NCBI RefSeq assembly: GCF_041276405.1
Contig: NZ_JBGGGT010000001.1
Location: forward strand, 1,285,501-1,349,500
Length of the DNA: 64,000 bases
Source of the DNA: Microvirga sp. TS319
GTDB lineage: Bacteria; Pseudomonadota; Alphaproteobacteria; Rhizobiales; Beijerinckiaceae
Direction of reading: 5' to 3'
A program made the translations under genes and the position numbers. Below the pieces are notes generated by a model. The model saw only the letters and a program-made list of their open reading frames with translations, made no database searches and was not told where the DNA came from. Numbering within the stretch: position 1 is the stretch's first letter; each line of letters opens with the position of its first letter. Positions 33,366-42,944 of the stretch are shown piece after piece.

Positions 33366-34216
33366 CAGATCACCAGCCTGCGGAGAAGCTGCGAGATCAG
33401 ATCCATCACCATGACCGTAACCACGACAATGATCAGGATGGCGGAGGCCTGAGGATAGTAGAAGGCACGGACCGACTCGAAGAGGACTTGGCCAATGCCC
33501 CCGGCGCCGATGATTCCGAGAACCGTCGCGGACCGAATATTCGATTCAAGGCGGTAGAGCGAGAATGACATCCAGAGCGGCAGGACCTGCGGGATCACGC
33601 CATAAATCACCTGTTGGACGCGGGAAGCGCCAGTTGTGCGGATAGCCTCCACAGGGCGCGGATCGATCGCCTCGACGGCCTCGGAAAACAGTTTTGCCAA
33701 AATCCCGGTCGTGTGAATGAACAGGGCCATGACGCCGGCGAATGGACCGAGGCCGACCGCCACGATGAACAGGACCCCGAAGACCACCTCATGAATGGAT
33801 CGGAAAAGATCCATCAGACGGCGCACGGGCTGCAGGATCCACCAAGGAACCATGTTGTGAGCGGACATGATCCCCAAAGGAATTGAAAAGACCACGGCCA
33901 GGAATGTCCCCCAGATCGCGATCTGGATCGTGACCAGCATCTCATCCAGATAATGGCGCCAATCGTTGAAGTTGGGGCGCAGGAACCCGGCCGCATATTC
34001 GGCCATGTTTCCGGAATCAGTGAAGAGATACGTCCACCGGCTTACTTCTGCCGGCCCCCAACTCCAGGAGAGTGCCGCAACGAGCAAAGCCAGCAGAAGC
34101 AGGTTCCGCAATCCGTTCGATCCGCGCCCTGGGTCCCGCGATGACGTCGTGCGGTCTCCAACCGATTTGATAAGCTTGAGAACCGCAGTACTGGGATTCG
34201 ATGCTGTCTGATCCAT
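33365..34216 (-). CDS. phnE: Phosphonate ABC transporter permease
   Basis: 283 aa with about six membrane helices. The permease-ATPase coupling loop is VEAIRTTGASRVQQVIYGVI, and ATVLGIIGAGGIGQVLFE is typical of PhnE. A 40-residue basic N-terminal extension precedes the first helix. It pairs with PhnC (ATPase) and PhnD (binding protein) encoded just upstream. Only one permease gene is present, unlike loci with phnE1 and phnE2. Confidence 0.93.
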   Translation of the reverse strand: MDQTASNPSTAVLKLIKSVGDRTTSSRDPGRGSNGLRNLLLLALLVAALSWSWGPAEVSRWTYLFTDSGNMAEYAAGFLRPNFNDWRHYLDEMLVTIQIAIWGTFLAVVFSIPLGIMSAHNMVPWWILQPVRRLMDLFRSIHEVVFGVLFIVAVGLGPFAGVMALFIHTTGILAKLFSEAVEAIDPRPVEAIRTTGASRVQQVIYGVIPQVLPLWMSFSLYRLESNIRSATVLGIIGAGGIGQVLFESVRAFYYPQASAILIIVVVTVMVMDLISQLLRRLVI

Positions 34217-34289
34217 GCCGGTATCAAGGCTCTTCCGTTCATTGATTGAAGGAGATGGCCTGCCCCCAGGCCACCTCCCTTGGGTTGGC

Positions 34290-35279
34290 TCAGCCGGCGG
34301 CAGCCAATTCGGCCTCGTGCTTGGCCTTCTGCGCCTTTAGTTCATCGAGCTTCGCCTTCTTCGCGTCGGCGGTGAGCGAAGCGTCAGCCTCGATCTGGGA
34401 AATCGACTTGGTGAGCTCCATGACGCGGATCGGCAGCAACTGCCTGTCGGAAGAGGCGCGGAACGGTGCCCACTTCAGACCGGCCAGCACGTTCTTCTCG
34501 GCGGCGATGTCACCTGTCGACTTGTCGGTACCGTAGGTGAGAAAGAAGTCTCGGATCTTGGTCTTCTGTGCGTCCGGCAGATCCTTACGCCACACGATCG
34601 GGTCGGAGGGGATCAGGGGCGAGCGCCAGATTTCGCGGATCCTCTCGAACGCCTTGGGCTGATTCTTCTCGATCAGCGCCATGTTCTCCGTGTTGTTGGC
34701 CGCCGCGTCGACCTGCTTGTTGGCCACCGCCATTGCATTGGTCTCGTGGTTGGCGTTGGTGACATTCTTGAAGCAGGTCTTCGGGTCGATTCCCTTGGCG
34801 CTGAACACGAAGGTCATCGGCACGAGATAGCCGGAGGTCGAGTTCGGGTCGCCGAGGCCGAAGTTGAGAGACTTGTCGCACTTCAGGACATCGTCAAGCG
34901 ACTTGATTGGCGAATCCTTGGGTACGATCACGACCGACCAATAGCCCGGTTCACCGCCGACCGGCACGCTCTGCACGAAAACTTCGCCATTGGCGCGATC
35001 CACAGCTTCCATGGCGGATTTGTTGCCGTACCACGCCATCTGTACCTTACCAAACCGCATGCCTTCGATGATCCCGGCATAGTCGGAAGCGAAGAACGGC
35101 TTTACCTCAAGGCCGGTCTTCTTCTTCAGGTCGGCGAGCAGTGGCTCCCAGCTGGTCTTCAGGTTCTGCTGGGACTCGGTCGAGATGATGCCGAAGTTGA
35201 TGACAGCCTGGGCCCAAGCAGCCGTTGACATCGTGCAGGCGAGCGACACCGCTGCCGCCCATTTGAGCGTGGTCTTCAT
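34290..35279 (-). CDS. phnD: Phosphonate-binding periplasmic protein
   Basis: 329 aa with a signal peptide ending in STAAWAQ. INFGIISTESQQNLKTSWEP at the mature N-terminus and MAWYGNKSAMEAV and NSTSGYLVP in the core match PhnD. It delivers phosphonates to PhnC/PhnE. The C-terminal 40 residues form a charged helical tail rich in Lys, Ala and Glu. A 28-bp gap separates it from phnC, with GGAGAC before the start. Confidence 0.94.
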   Translation of the reverse strand: MKTTLKWAAAVSLACTMSTAAWAQAVINFGIISTESQQNLKTSWEPLLADLKKKTGLEVKPFFASDYAGIIEGMRFGKVQMAWYGNKSAMEAVDRANGEVFVQSVPVGGEPGYWSVVIVPKDSPIKSLDDVLKCDKSLNFGLGDPNSTSGYLVPMTFVFSAKGIDPKTCFKNVTNANHETNAMAVANKQVDAAANNTENMALIEKNQPKAFERIREIWRSPLIPSDPIVWRKDLPDAQKTKIRDFFLTYGTDKSTGDIAAEKNVLAGLKWAPFRASSDRQLLPIRVMELTKSISQIEADASLTADAKKAKLDELKAQKAKHEAELAAAG

Positions 35280-35307
35280 TTCATTGTCTCCGCTTATATT
35301 CCGAGGT

Positions 35308-36147
35308 TCAGGCCAACATGCGAACCGGGTCGTGGCCGTTCGGCCGGACCGGCAGAGCCGGCAGCAATTCTACCGGGCTTTCCGGTAGAACCAGTTCTTC
35401 CGAAGCGTCGCCGTAGAGCTCCGCGAGGAAACCGTTGGAGAGGGACGTTGAAGGCCCATCATAAACAATGCGCCCGTCGCGCATGGCGATCGTACGCTTG
35501 CAGTACCGCCGCGCATACTCGACTTGGTGCAGCGACACGAGGACAGTGATGTTGTCCTGGGTATTGATCGTCGCCAGAACGTCCATCACGCGCCGCGCGG
35601 AGGACGGGTCGAGCGCGGAAATCGGCTCGTCGGCGATCAGGATCGAGGCTTCCTGCACCAGGGTGCGCGCAATGGCAGCACGCTGCTGCTGCCCGCCAGA
35701 AAGGGTCGAGGAGCGCTGAGCCGACACGTGAGGGATGCCAACCCGCGCCAAGGCGTTTTCAGCCTTTTCCTTCTCGGAGCGGCTGAACAGGCCGAGCGTG
35801 CCGCGCCAGCGGGGGACCCGGCCCAAATGGCCGATGAGGACATTGGTCAAGACGGAGAGACGCCCCACCAAATTGAACTGCTGAAAGATGACCGCCACAC
35901 GACCGCCGGGGCGCCCGCGCGTCAATCGTCCCGCCGTCTGCGATACTTCTCCGAGAACCACGACTTTCCCGGTCTCACCATCACCTGCCTCGAGCCCAGC
36001 AATATGACGGATAAGCGTGCTCTTGCCGGAACCCGATGCGCCGATCAGAGCGACCATCTCGCCACGCTGGACGTCGATGCTGACATTATCGAGCGCCTGG
36101 GTCCTGCCGTAACGCTTCGAGAGGTTAGAAACGCTGATCGCTGTCAT
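35308..36147 (-). CDS. phnC: Phosphonate ABC transporter ATP-binding protein
   Basis: 279 aa from the ATG at 36147 (in-frame starts at 36153 and 36156 also exist). Walker A is GASGSGKSTLIR, the signature is LSGGQQQRAAIAR and Walker B is ILIADEPISALDP. The segment VAVIFQQFNLVGRLSVLTNV is typical of PhnC. A roughly 30-residue tail extends beyond the usual ATPase core. The start touches the end of the acetyltransferase gene. Confidence 0.93.
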   Translation of the reverse strand: MTAISVSNLSKRYGRTQALDNVSIDVQRGEMVALIGASGSGKSTLIRHIAGLEAGDGETGKVVVLGEVSQTAGRLTRGRPGGRVAVIFQQFNLVGRLSVLTNVLIGHLGRVPRWRGTLGLFSRSEKEKAENALARVGIPHVSAQRSSTLSGGQQQRAAIARTLVQEASILIADEPISALDPSSARRVMDVLATINTQDNITVLVSLHQVEYARRYCKRTIAMRDGRIVYDGPSTSLSNGFLAELYGDASEELVLPESPVELLPALPVRPNGHDPVRMLA

Positions 36148-36152
36148 GTGCA

Positions 36153-36854
36153 TCATCCTCGTTCGTCCAAACTTACCGACCCAGGATAACTTGATGGCGA
36201 CGGTTCGATGTCAGTTCGATGAAGGTTCGGCGTCAGCGCTTCATAGCGCTCCACAAAAGCCTCTGCCGTCAGCATCCGGAAATCCTTCAGGGCTGAAAAA
36301 AGCTTGTCGTGCGGCCACTCCCACCATGCGAGGCGATCCATTCGCTGTCCGATGTCGCGAGTGAAGCGCTCTCGGATGAAACGGGCCGGGACACCACCGA
36401 CGATAGTGTATGGCGCGACATCGCGTGAGACGACGGCCCCCGCCCCCACGACAGCGCCGTTGCCGATACTGACCCCGGGCAGAACAGTCGCTCCGTGTCC
36501 GATCCAGACATCATGCCCGGCCGTAACCGGTTGGGAGCGGCGCCACTCGAAGAACTCGTCTTCGTCGGCTGCGCCCTCGAAATAGTCTCCTGCCCGATAG
36601 GTGAAATGATGAAGCGTGGCACGCCATGTGGGATGATTGGTGGCATTGATGCGCACGGAGGCCGCGATGTTGGCAAATTTGCCGATCTCTGCACACCAGA
36701 TCGCACAATCCTGCATGACATAGGAATAGTCACCCAGAACCGCCTCGCTCACGCGTGACCGCGCTTCGATTTCGACAAAGCGGCCGAGCGTGCTATCCCT
36801 GACATCGGCCGTCGCATGGATGAGCGGCTTGTGCTCGCTGAGCTTGGTCATCAC
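36153..36854 (-). CDS. Phosphonate-cluster acetyltransferase, left-handed beta-helix type
   Basis: 233 aa. Hexapeptide-repeat strands (such as [20 protein letters not shown] and [11 protein letters not shown]) form a left-handed beta-helix acyltransferase, with [14 protein letters not shown] near the end. This is the xenobiotic-type acetyltransferase family often found in rhizobial phn operons. It may acetylate aminoalkylphosphonates, as PhnO does in E. coli, though PhnO has an unrelated GNAT fold. Its start overlaps the phnL stop by four bases. Confidence 0.85.
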   Translation of the reverse strand: MMTKLSEHKPLIHATADVRDSTLGRFVEIEARSRVSEAVLGDYSYVMQDCAIWCAEIGKFANIAASVRINATNHPTWRATLHHFTYRAGDYFEGAADEDEFFEWRRSQPVTAGHDVWIGHGATVLPGVSIGNGAVVGAGAVVSRDVAPYTIVGGVPARFIRERFTRDIGQRMDRLAWWEWPHDKLFSALKDFRMLTAEAFVERYEALTPNLHRTDIEPSPSSYPGSVSLDERG

Positions 36855-37591
36855 GCAGCCTCCCGCGTCGAGAAGGCGGCAACGTCGATAATCTTCGTCG
36901 CAACGGCCTCACGAACCGGAATGTCGTGGAAGATCCCGACAACAGCCGTTCCAGCAGCTAGTTTCTCCCGGATCATCGTGACAACGACGTCCCGATTGGT
37001 CTCGTCGAGCGATGCCGTCGGCTCGTCGAGCAGTAGGATCGGGTGATCAATCATGAAGCCACGGGCGATGTTCACCCGCTGCTTCTCACCGCCAGAGAAC
37101 GTTGCCGGAGGGAGATTGAAGAGGGCCGTCGGCAGGTTCAGCCGCTCGAGCATGGCAGCGGCGCGGTTCGCCGCGACCGTGCGCCCGACTCCGCGCGCGA
37201 TGAGAGGTTCGGCCACGACGTCCAGAGCCGAAACCCGTGGGATCGCCCGCAGAAACTGGCTGACATAACCGATATGATCGCGCCGGAGACTAAGTACGAG
37301 GCGGGGATCGCCGGCTGCGAGGTCTGCGACCTCTCCCGTGCTGCGGTCCCGCACAAGGATTCGGCCGGCATCGACGGCGTAATTTCCGAAGATCATGCGC
37401 AGGATCGACGATTTGCCGATCCCTGACGGACCGCCCAGCACAAGGCATTCACCGGAAGAGACGTCAAACGTGACATTGGCCACGACGGGAAGGCGGAGGC
37501 CGCCGCGAAGGTGGATCGTGAATGACTTGGATACATCCTCGACCGACAGCAGGGGAACGCCAGCCATGGTAGATGGATTGTCGGTCACCAT
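36851..37591 (-). CDS. phnL: C-P lyase subunit, ABC-type ATPase
   Basis: 246 aa. Walker [14 protein letters not shown], signature [15 protein letters not shown] and Walker [14 protein letters not shown] mark an ABC ATPase, and the arrangement after phnK identifies PhnL. It associates with the PhnGHIJK complex rather than with a membrane permease. It starts one base after the phnK stop, and its end overlaps the acetyltransferase start. Confidence 0.93.
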   Translation of the reverse strand: MVTDNPSTMAGVPLLSVEDVSKSFTIHLRGGLRLPVVANVTFDVSSGECLVLGGPSGIGKSSILRMIFGNYAVDAGRILVRDRSTGEVADLAAGDPRLVLSLRRDHIGYVSQFLRAIPRVSALDVVAEPLIARGVGRTVAANRAAAMLERLNLPTALFNLPPATFSGGEKQRVNIARGFMIDHPILLLDEPTASLDETNRDVVVTMIREKLAAGTAVVGIFHDIPVREAVATKIIDVAAFSTREAA

Positions 37592-37592
37592 C

Positions 37593-38369
37593 TCAATTCT
37601 CCAGGATCGAGGCGACGAGAAGCTGGGTATAGGGATGGCTTGGATCGTCCATCACGCGATCGGTCAGCCCCTGCTCGACGATCCGTCCGCTCTTCATGAC
37701 AATCATGCGCTGCGACAGAAGCCGGGCGACGCCGAGATCATGGGTGACGATGATCACCGACAAACTGAGATCCGAGACCAGCATTCGTAGCAAATCCAGA
37801 ACACGCGCCTGGACCGATACGTCGAGACCGCCGGTCGGCTCATCCATGAAGATCAAACGCGGGTGGGTCACGAGATTGCGCGCAATCTGTAGACGCTGTC
37901 GCATGCCGCCCGAGAAAGCCACCGGCATATCGTCGATGCGGGAGGCTGCGATCTCGACACGTTCCAACCAGTCGCTGGCCCGGCGCCGGATCTCGCCATA
38001 GTTGCGGTCGCCAATCGCCATCAGCCGTTCGCCGACGTTAGCCCCGGCAGATACCCGCATCCGCAACCCATCCGCCGGGTTCTGGTGGACGAAACCCCAA
38101 TCCGTCCGCATGAGGAAGCGGAGTTCGGCTTCACTCAGCTCCGCGAGATCAGGGAAGCTTTGATCGCGCATCCGGTACCGGATTTCGCCGCTGCTGCGCT
38201 CCAGCCGAGTGGAAATGCAGTTGAGAAGGGTGGTTTTGCCCGAGCCGGACTCGCCCACGATCGCGACAACCTCGCCCGGCCATGTATCAAAGGAGATATC
38301 CGTGCAGCCGATGAAGTCGCCGTAGCGCTTTTCCAGATTTCGGACGGAAAGGATCGGTTCGCTGTTCAT
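37593..38369 (-). CDS. phnK: C-P lyase subunit, ABC-type ATPase
   Basis: 258 aa from the ATG at 38369. Walker A GESGSGKTTLLN, signature FSGGMRQRLQIARNL and Walker B LIFMDEPTGGLDVS. GFVHQNPADGLRM is typical of PhnK. It docks on the PhnGHIJ core and is needed for phosphonate breakdown. The start overlaps the phnJ stop by four bases, a sign of translational coupling. Confidence 0.94.
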   Translation of the reverse strand: MNSEPILSVRNLEKRYGDFIGCTDISFDTWPGEVVAIVGESGSGKTTLLNCISTRLERSSGEIRYRMRDQSFPDLAELSEAELRFLMRTDWGFVHQNPADGLRMRVSAGANVGERLMAIGDRNYGEIRRRASDWLERVEIAASRIDDMPVAFSGGMRQRLQIARNLVTHPRLIFMDEPTGGLDVSVQARVLDLLRMLVSDLSLSVIIVTHDLGVARLLSQRMIVMKSGRIVEQGLTDRVMDDPSHPYTQLLVASILEN

Positions 38370-39271
38370 TCCGCGGCCTCCCAATCGGTCTTCCCGGCGC
38401 TATGCTGCGGCAGACCTGCTCCCTGATACCCCTCGGATCGGCGGGTTTCGCAATGGTCCGTGTCAGAGCAAACAAACATGCGCCCACCGCAGTCGTCGGT
38501 GATGACTTCGTCCATATAGACGTCGTGGGCATTACAGAGCGCGCAATGGGAATCGAAGCGCTGGACCGTGAATGGATGATCCTCAAAGTCGAGACTGACC
38601 ACATCGGTGAACGGCGGCAGCGCATAGATCCGCTTCTCGCGTCCGGCACCAAAAAGCTGCAGGGCTGGCGAACGGTGCATTTTTGGGTTGTCGAATTTTG
38701 GGATCGGCGATGGGTCCATGACATACCGGCCCTCGACCTTTACGGGATAGGCATAGGTCGTGGCGATATGGCCATGCTGCGCAATGTCTTCGTAAAGCTT
38801 GACGTGAACCAACCCGTATTCTTCCAGCGCATGCATGACCCGCGTTTCTGTCTCGCGCGGTTCGAGGAAGCGAAGAGGCTCTGGGATCGGCACCTGATAA
38901 ACGATGATCTGGCCCTGGATGAGAGGAGTCTCAGGAATGCGATGGCGGGTCTGGATGATCGTCGCATCGGCTGTTCGCGTCGTGGTCGCAACATTCGCTA
39001 CCTTGGCGAAGAAGGCCCGGATCGACACCGCATTGGTGGTATCGTCGGCTCCCTGATCGATGACTTTGAGCACGTCGTCCGGACCGAGGATTGATGCGGT
39101 GACCTGCACTCCGCCTGTGCCCCAACCATAAGGCATCGGCATCTCGCGGGAGGCGAACGGCACTTGGTATCCAGGGATCGCGATCGCCTTCAGGATCGCA
39201 CGCCGGATCATGCGCTTGGTCTGTTCGTCGATGTAGGCGAAGTTATAGGCAAGCAGGGAGTGAGTTTTCAT
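38366..39271 (-). CDS. phnJ: Carbon-phosphorus lyase, radical SAM core enzyme
   Basis: 301 aa. PhnJ cleaves the C-P bond of ribose-1-phosphonate phosphate with an unusual radical SAM cluster. The expected cysteines are present near the C-terminus in HCALCNAHDVYMDE, DDCGGRMFVCSD and DHCETR. GYQVPFASREMPMPYGWGTG near the start is characteristic. The length and the position between phnI and phnK, with four-base overlaps at both ends, agree. Confidence 0.95.
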   Translation of the reverse strand: MKTHSLLAYNFAYIDEQTKRMIRRAILKAIAIPGYQVPFASREMPMPYGWGTGGVQVTASILGPDDVLKVIDQGADDTTNAVSIRAFFAKVANVATTTRTADATIIQTRHRIPETPLIQGQIIVYQVPIPEPLRFLEPRETETRVMHALEEYGLVHVKLYEDIAQHGHIATTYAYPVKVEGRYVMDPSPIPKFDNPKMHRSPALQLFGAGREKRIYALPPFTDVVSLDFEDHPFTVQRFDSHCALCNAHDVYMDEVITDDCGGRMFVCSDTDHCETRRSEGYQGAGLPQHSAGKTDWEAAE

Positions 39272-40368
39272 TCTGCTGCCTCGCTCATTAGTTTATTGGA
39301 ACTCACCGTTTCGGCCTCGCGGCGTAATGTTCGCAGCAATTCGAGTTCTGCCTGGAAATCGACATAGTGAGGCAGCTTCAGGTGCTCGACGAAGCCCGTA
39401 GCCTGCACGTTGTCGCAGTGTTCCAGCACGAACTCTTCGTCTTGCGCCGGAGCCATCCGTTGCTCGTTGAACTCGTCGGCTCTCAGCGCGCGATCGACGA
39501 GGCTCATGGCCATCGCCTTGCGCTCGGATTGCCCAAAGACGAGCCCGTAACCGCGCGTGAAACGCGGCGGCGTGTCGGCGCTTCCCTTGAACTGCGACAC
39601 CATCTGGCACTCTGTGACGCGGATCGAGCCGACACACACCGCAAACCCAAGTTCCGGCACGTCCAGTTCAATATCAACCGTGCCGATTCGGATCTCACCG
39701 ACGAAGGGGTGCGTCCGCCCGTAGCCGCGCTGTGTCGAATAGCCGAGGGCCAGCAGGAAGCCCTCGTCGCCGCGCGCTAGTGCCTGCAGGCGAATCTCGC
39801 GTCCGACGGGATAGGCAGTCGCCTCACGAGTCAAATCACCTGGTTCATCGTTGCTTGGGACATCGGCTTCGATCAGCCCTTCACCATCAAGTAGATCCGT
39901 CACTCTCGGACAGTTGTCCTCTTTGGGTCGCTCACGCCTGATCGGATCCGCGACAGCTTCGTCACATGCCATGGTGGGATCGATCAGGCGGTGCGTGTAG
40001 TCGAAGGTCGGCCCCAAGAGCTGGCCGCCCGGGATATCCTTGAAGGTCGCAGAGACTCGGCGCTCAATGCGCATCCTGTTCGTGTCGATCGGACACGCAT
40101 TGCCAAACCGCGGCAATGTGGTCCGATAAGCGCGCAGAAGGAAGATCGCTTCAATCAGATCGCCACGTGCTTGGCGCACGGCCATCGCCGCAAGTTCGGG
40201 ATCGTAGAGAGAACCCTCCGCCATCACACGATCGACGCCAAGGGATAATTGATTGACGATCTGCTCGACGGAGAGCGCCGGCACATCGCGATCGCCACGC
40301 CGGCGATCAGCCATGAGACGATGCGCATTGGAAATCGCCGCCTCTCCACCTTTAACCGCGACATACAT
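39268..40368 (-). CDS. phnI: C-P lyase core subunit (nucleosidase)
   Basis: 366 aa. MYVAVKGGEAAISNAHRLM at the start and GYGLVFGQSERKAMAMSLVD, then FVEHLKLPHYVDFQAELELL, near the end are characteristic of PhnI. With PhnG, H and L it transfers phosphonate to the ribose C1 of ATP with loss of adenine. It starts three bases after the phnH stop and overlaps phnJ by four bases. Confidence 0.95.
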   Translation of the reverse strand: MYVAVKGGEAAISNAHRLMADRRRGDRDVPALSVEQIVNQLSLGVDRVMAEGSLYDPELAAMAVRQARGDLIEAIFLLRAYRTTLPRFGNACPIDTNRMRIERRVSATFKDIPGGQLLGPTFDYTHRLIDPTMACDEAVADPIRRERPKEDNCPRVTDLLDGEGLIEADVPSNDEPGDLTREATAYPVGREIRLQALARGDEGFLLALGYSTQRGYGRTHPFVGEIRIGTVDIELDVPELGFAVCVGSIRVTECQMVSQFKGSADTPPRFTRGYGLVFGQSERKAMAMSLVDRALRADEFNEQRMAPAQDEEFVLEHCDNVQATGFVEHLKLPHYVDFQAELELLRTLRREAETVSSNKLMSEAAE

Positions 40369-40371
40369 CGC

Positions 40372-40971
40372 TCAAGCCTCCACAAGACGTGTGGTGCGCG
40401 GCAGTGCGAGCAATTCGCTGCCGCAGATCAAAACCAGATCAAAGCCGAGAGGGAAGCGTGCCGCATTGTGCGCCATCGCCTCGGTGAAACCATCCGGCAA
40501 TCCGTGCGGTGCGATCATGGCAACGGTTTCGATTCCCGGTCCGCGGATTCTCCGCGGCGTTCCATCGCGCAGGCTTTCAACCGGCAAAAGCAGTGTCGCG
40601 GATCGGTCGGGGTAGGAGAGCGTGCCCATTGCGAGTTTCGACCAGCCACCGACGAGGCTCTTCGTGGATAGAACCGCAAAACTCGCCGTCGCCGGGTCTT
40701 TGGTGACAGCGGCGCCCGTGTGAAACGTCAGCCACGACACGGCTGCTTCTGCACCCTCGTCTTCAATCCAGACCGGGGTATCATAGTCGGCGAGAGTTGC
40801 CAGGAAGGCAGCCGCTGCCGGCGCAAGCGGCGCAGGTGCTTGAACCGGCTGGCCCACATCGACGACGAGGCCCGGCTGCGCCATCGCGTCCATCACCAGC
40901 CGGAATGCAGCCTGCGATTGAAACACCGGGGCGGTGAACCCGCCATCCAGAAGGGTTGTCGCCGTCATCAA
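40372..40971 (-). CDS. phnH: C-P lyase core subunit
   Basis: 199 aa. FQSQAAFRLVMDAMAQPG near the start and PLGFDLVLICGSELLALPRT at the end match PhnH, a structural subunit of the C-P lyase core. The start overlaps the phnG stop by four bases. Confidence 0.93.
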   Translation of the reverse strand: MMTATTLLDGGFTAPVFQSQAAFRLVMDAMAQPGLVVDVGQPVQAPAPLAPAAAAFLATLADYDTPVWIEDEGAEAAVSWLTFHTGAAVTKDPATASFAVLSTKSLVGGWSKLAMGTLSYPDRSATLLLPVESLRDGTPRRIRGPGIETVAMIAPHGLPDGFTEAMAHNAARFPLGFDLVLICGSELLALPRTTRLVEA

Positions 40972-41429
40972 TCTTCTCCGCGAACCATGGTGAAGAAGTC
41001 GACGCGCGTGGCCTCGGTCTCTTCGGCCTGCCGTATCCGCGCTTCGTCTTGTTCTGCAAGCGCCGGCGTTACAAAGCCCGCTTCGATCACTTGGACCCAG
41101 TCGGGAAGTTGGGAGAGCGCATCAAGGTGCGCGACGATTCTTGCCTTCTGCAGGTGGCGACCAAGGACAATCGCGTGGCCGATCTCGCCTGTTGCGAGCT
41201 TCACGGTGGTGCGGGTCACCGTCGCCTCGCCGAGATTGAAGATCGCGCCACCACCGCCCGCCCGTCCGCGAAGCATGAGCGTGCCGATTTCAGGGCCTCG
41301 GATCGGTGTTGCTGCGGGAGCGGTGGACGCCAGCGCAGCGTATCGCTCCGCTAGCTTGGCCTGGTCGCTGGAAGTCAGGATATCAAGCCGTCGCTTCCGG
41401 TCTTCATTGAAAGGGTGCATTCCACTCAT
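40968..41429 (-). CDS. phnG: C-P lyase core subunit
   Basis: 153 aa from the ATG at 41429; an ATG at 41420 (MHPFNEDRKRRLDIL) is equally plausible and closer to the family start. ARIVAHLDALSQLPDW and the late EATRVDFFTMVRGE fit PhnG. It is the first gene of the operon. The PhnF-type palindrome begins about ten bases upstream of it, so promoter and operator must overlap closely. No Pho box was recognised in the short gap. Confidence 0.92.
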   Translation of the reverse strand: MSGMHPFNEDRKRRLDILTSSDQAKLAERYAALASTAPAATPIRGPEIGTLMLRGRAGGGGAIFNLGEATVTRTTVKLATGEIGHAIVLGRHLQKARIVAHLDALSQLPDWVQVIEAGFVTPALAEQDEARIRQAEETEATRVDFFTMVRGED

Positions 41430-41440
41430 CACTTGTCTAT

Positions 41441-41452
41441 TTGTCTAGACAA
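41441..41452. promoter_or_regulatory. Perfect 12-bp palindrome, likely PhnF operator
   Basis: TTGTCTAGACAA is a perfect palindrome. An additional half-site TTGTCTA lies at 41433-41439. It sits in the gap between divergent phnG and phnF. HutC-type GntR regulators bind short palindromes in such positions, so repression of both genes is likely. Confidence 0.65.
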
Positions 41453-41521
41453 CTATTCATGTCTGTGATTTACCCTATCTTCCGTGACAAGCGGATGACG
41501 TTTTGGAGGGAGGTGGTGGCG

Positions 41522-42244
41522 ATGAGCCCGGACGGAGACGGCGTCACACGCTGGCGACGGGTGGCGGACGACATCCGCAGCAGTATCGGTGACGGCATCA
41601 TTTCGGATGCTCTGCCGTCCGAGCTTGAATTGGCAGCGCGTTATGGTGTCAATCGCCATACGGTCCGCCGTGCCATTGCAGCTTTGACGGCAGACGGGTT
41701 GCTGCGCGTGGAGCGTGGACGCGGCACGTTCGTCAACAACAAGCCGGAGCGCATCGTCTATCCCATCGGCTCACGCACACGCTTTTCCGAAAACATGCTG
41801 AAGCAATCGTTGGAGCCTTCAGGCCGGCTCATCAAATCCGACTACGTTCTGTCGGATTCTGTGATGGCGGCCCTGCTCGAATGCCGCGTCGGCACGCGAC
41901 TTCACCGTCTCGACAGCCTCTCGGTTGCGAACGGCGTCCCGCTCTCGCGTTCGACATCGTACTTTTCGGCAGAGCGCTTTCCAGGGATCATCGACGCCTA
42001 TGCCGAAAGCGGCTCTATCACCGAAGCCTTACGGCGCGAGGGAGTTGGCGACTATCGCCGCCGGGAGACCCGCCTGACGGCAGAACGCGTTTCGGCTAAG
42101 GACGCCGAGCTCATGAGCTGCGCAGCTGATGCCGTCGTCCTGATCAGTAAAGCGATCGATGTGGATCTCGAAGGGCATCCGGTGCAGTTTATCAGAACCA
42201 AGTTTCTGGCGGATCGGGTGGAACTGGTGATGCTCCAGAACTGA
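41522..42244 (+). CDS. phnF: GntR/HutC-family phosphonate regulator
   Basis: 240 aa. The N-terminal winged helix (LPSELELAARYGVNRHTVRR) and the C-terminal UTRA ligand domain (FRTKF-type ending, here FIRTKFLADRVELVML) define the HutC subfamily; position next to phnG identifies PhnF. The ATG at 41522 has GGAGGGAGG about nine bases upstream. Upstream in-frame codons from 41441 would overlap the operator. It probably represses the phn operon in the absence of phosphonate or a degradation intermediate. Confidence 0.9.
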   Translation: MSPDGDGVTRWRRVADDIRSSIGDGIISDALPSELELAARYGVNRHTVRRAIAALTADGLLRVERGRGTFVNNKPERIVYPIGSRTRFSENMLKQSLEPSGRLIKSDYVLSDSVMAALLECRVGTRLHRLDSLSVANGVPLSRSTSYFSAERFPGIIDAYAESGSITEALRREGVGDYRRRETRLTAERVSAKDAELMSCAADAVVLISKAIDVDLEGHPVQFIRTKFLADRVELVMLQN

Positions 42245-42944
42245 CATTCAGCGGACCTTGCCGGGAAGATTTCGGATATTTCCATCCGGACCAAGGGTCG
42301 TCTCGCGAGTGTCCGACCAGCGCTTCCGGGTATGCAGGGGCAGCCTCGGCCTCTTGAGGAGACCTTTCGAAGTGGCTGATGGATGGCATCGACTTCACCT
42401 CCCCGGACGATAAGCCCGTTCCGCCGGAGGCCTCACTGTTCCACATCCTTTGGGGTCTTCATGAACACAGCCCCGTTCGCACGTGACGGACAGGGCAATT
42501 TGCGGGCTGGCGTTCCGAGGGAGCTTTCGCCGGTCTCCCGGGAGACTGCCGGTGAATCTGCCAGGCGGGTCAGTGAGCGAAGGCGCTGGGGAAGGCACCA
42601 GAAGTGGCGGTGCTTGGGGGTATGGAGCCCCGAGCACCGGACATAACGCGGAGGCTCAAGCCATGTGCGATACGGCACTACCTCTATGGGAGGCCTAGGG
42701 TTGTCGTACGGGATAACCGTACAAGATGTCATCTCACGCATGCCAAGCGTCTGGGTGTGCCGTCGCGTGAAACATGAGTGATGACAGCATCGAACGCAAA
42801 AGTAGGAACCGGTTTTGCGTGAAATGATTCTCAAAATAGAGACTTACAGCATCGAATGTGGGTTCGATTCCACACCCGATACTGTCGAAGAAACCTGCAA
42901 CGGGGGCTCCCGCGAGACCATGCTCGTGTCGAGGAGGATTGCCG
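42245..42944. other. Gap with a repeat, otherwise no supportable gene
   Basis: Several overlapping frames on both strands lack ribosome binding sites and family features. The only recognised item is the palindromic repeat at 42783-42893. Confidence 0.45.
42783..42893. repeat. Dispersed palindromic repeat copy
   Basis: It begins CAGCATCGAACGCAAAAGTA with AACCGGTTTTGCGTG, followed by a second module CAGCATCGAATGTGGGTTCG paired with CCACACCCGATACTG. The same two-module order occurs at 25489-25592. Confidence 0.65.
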
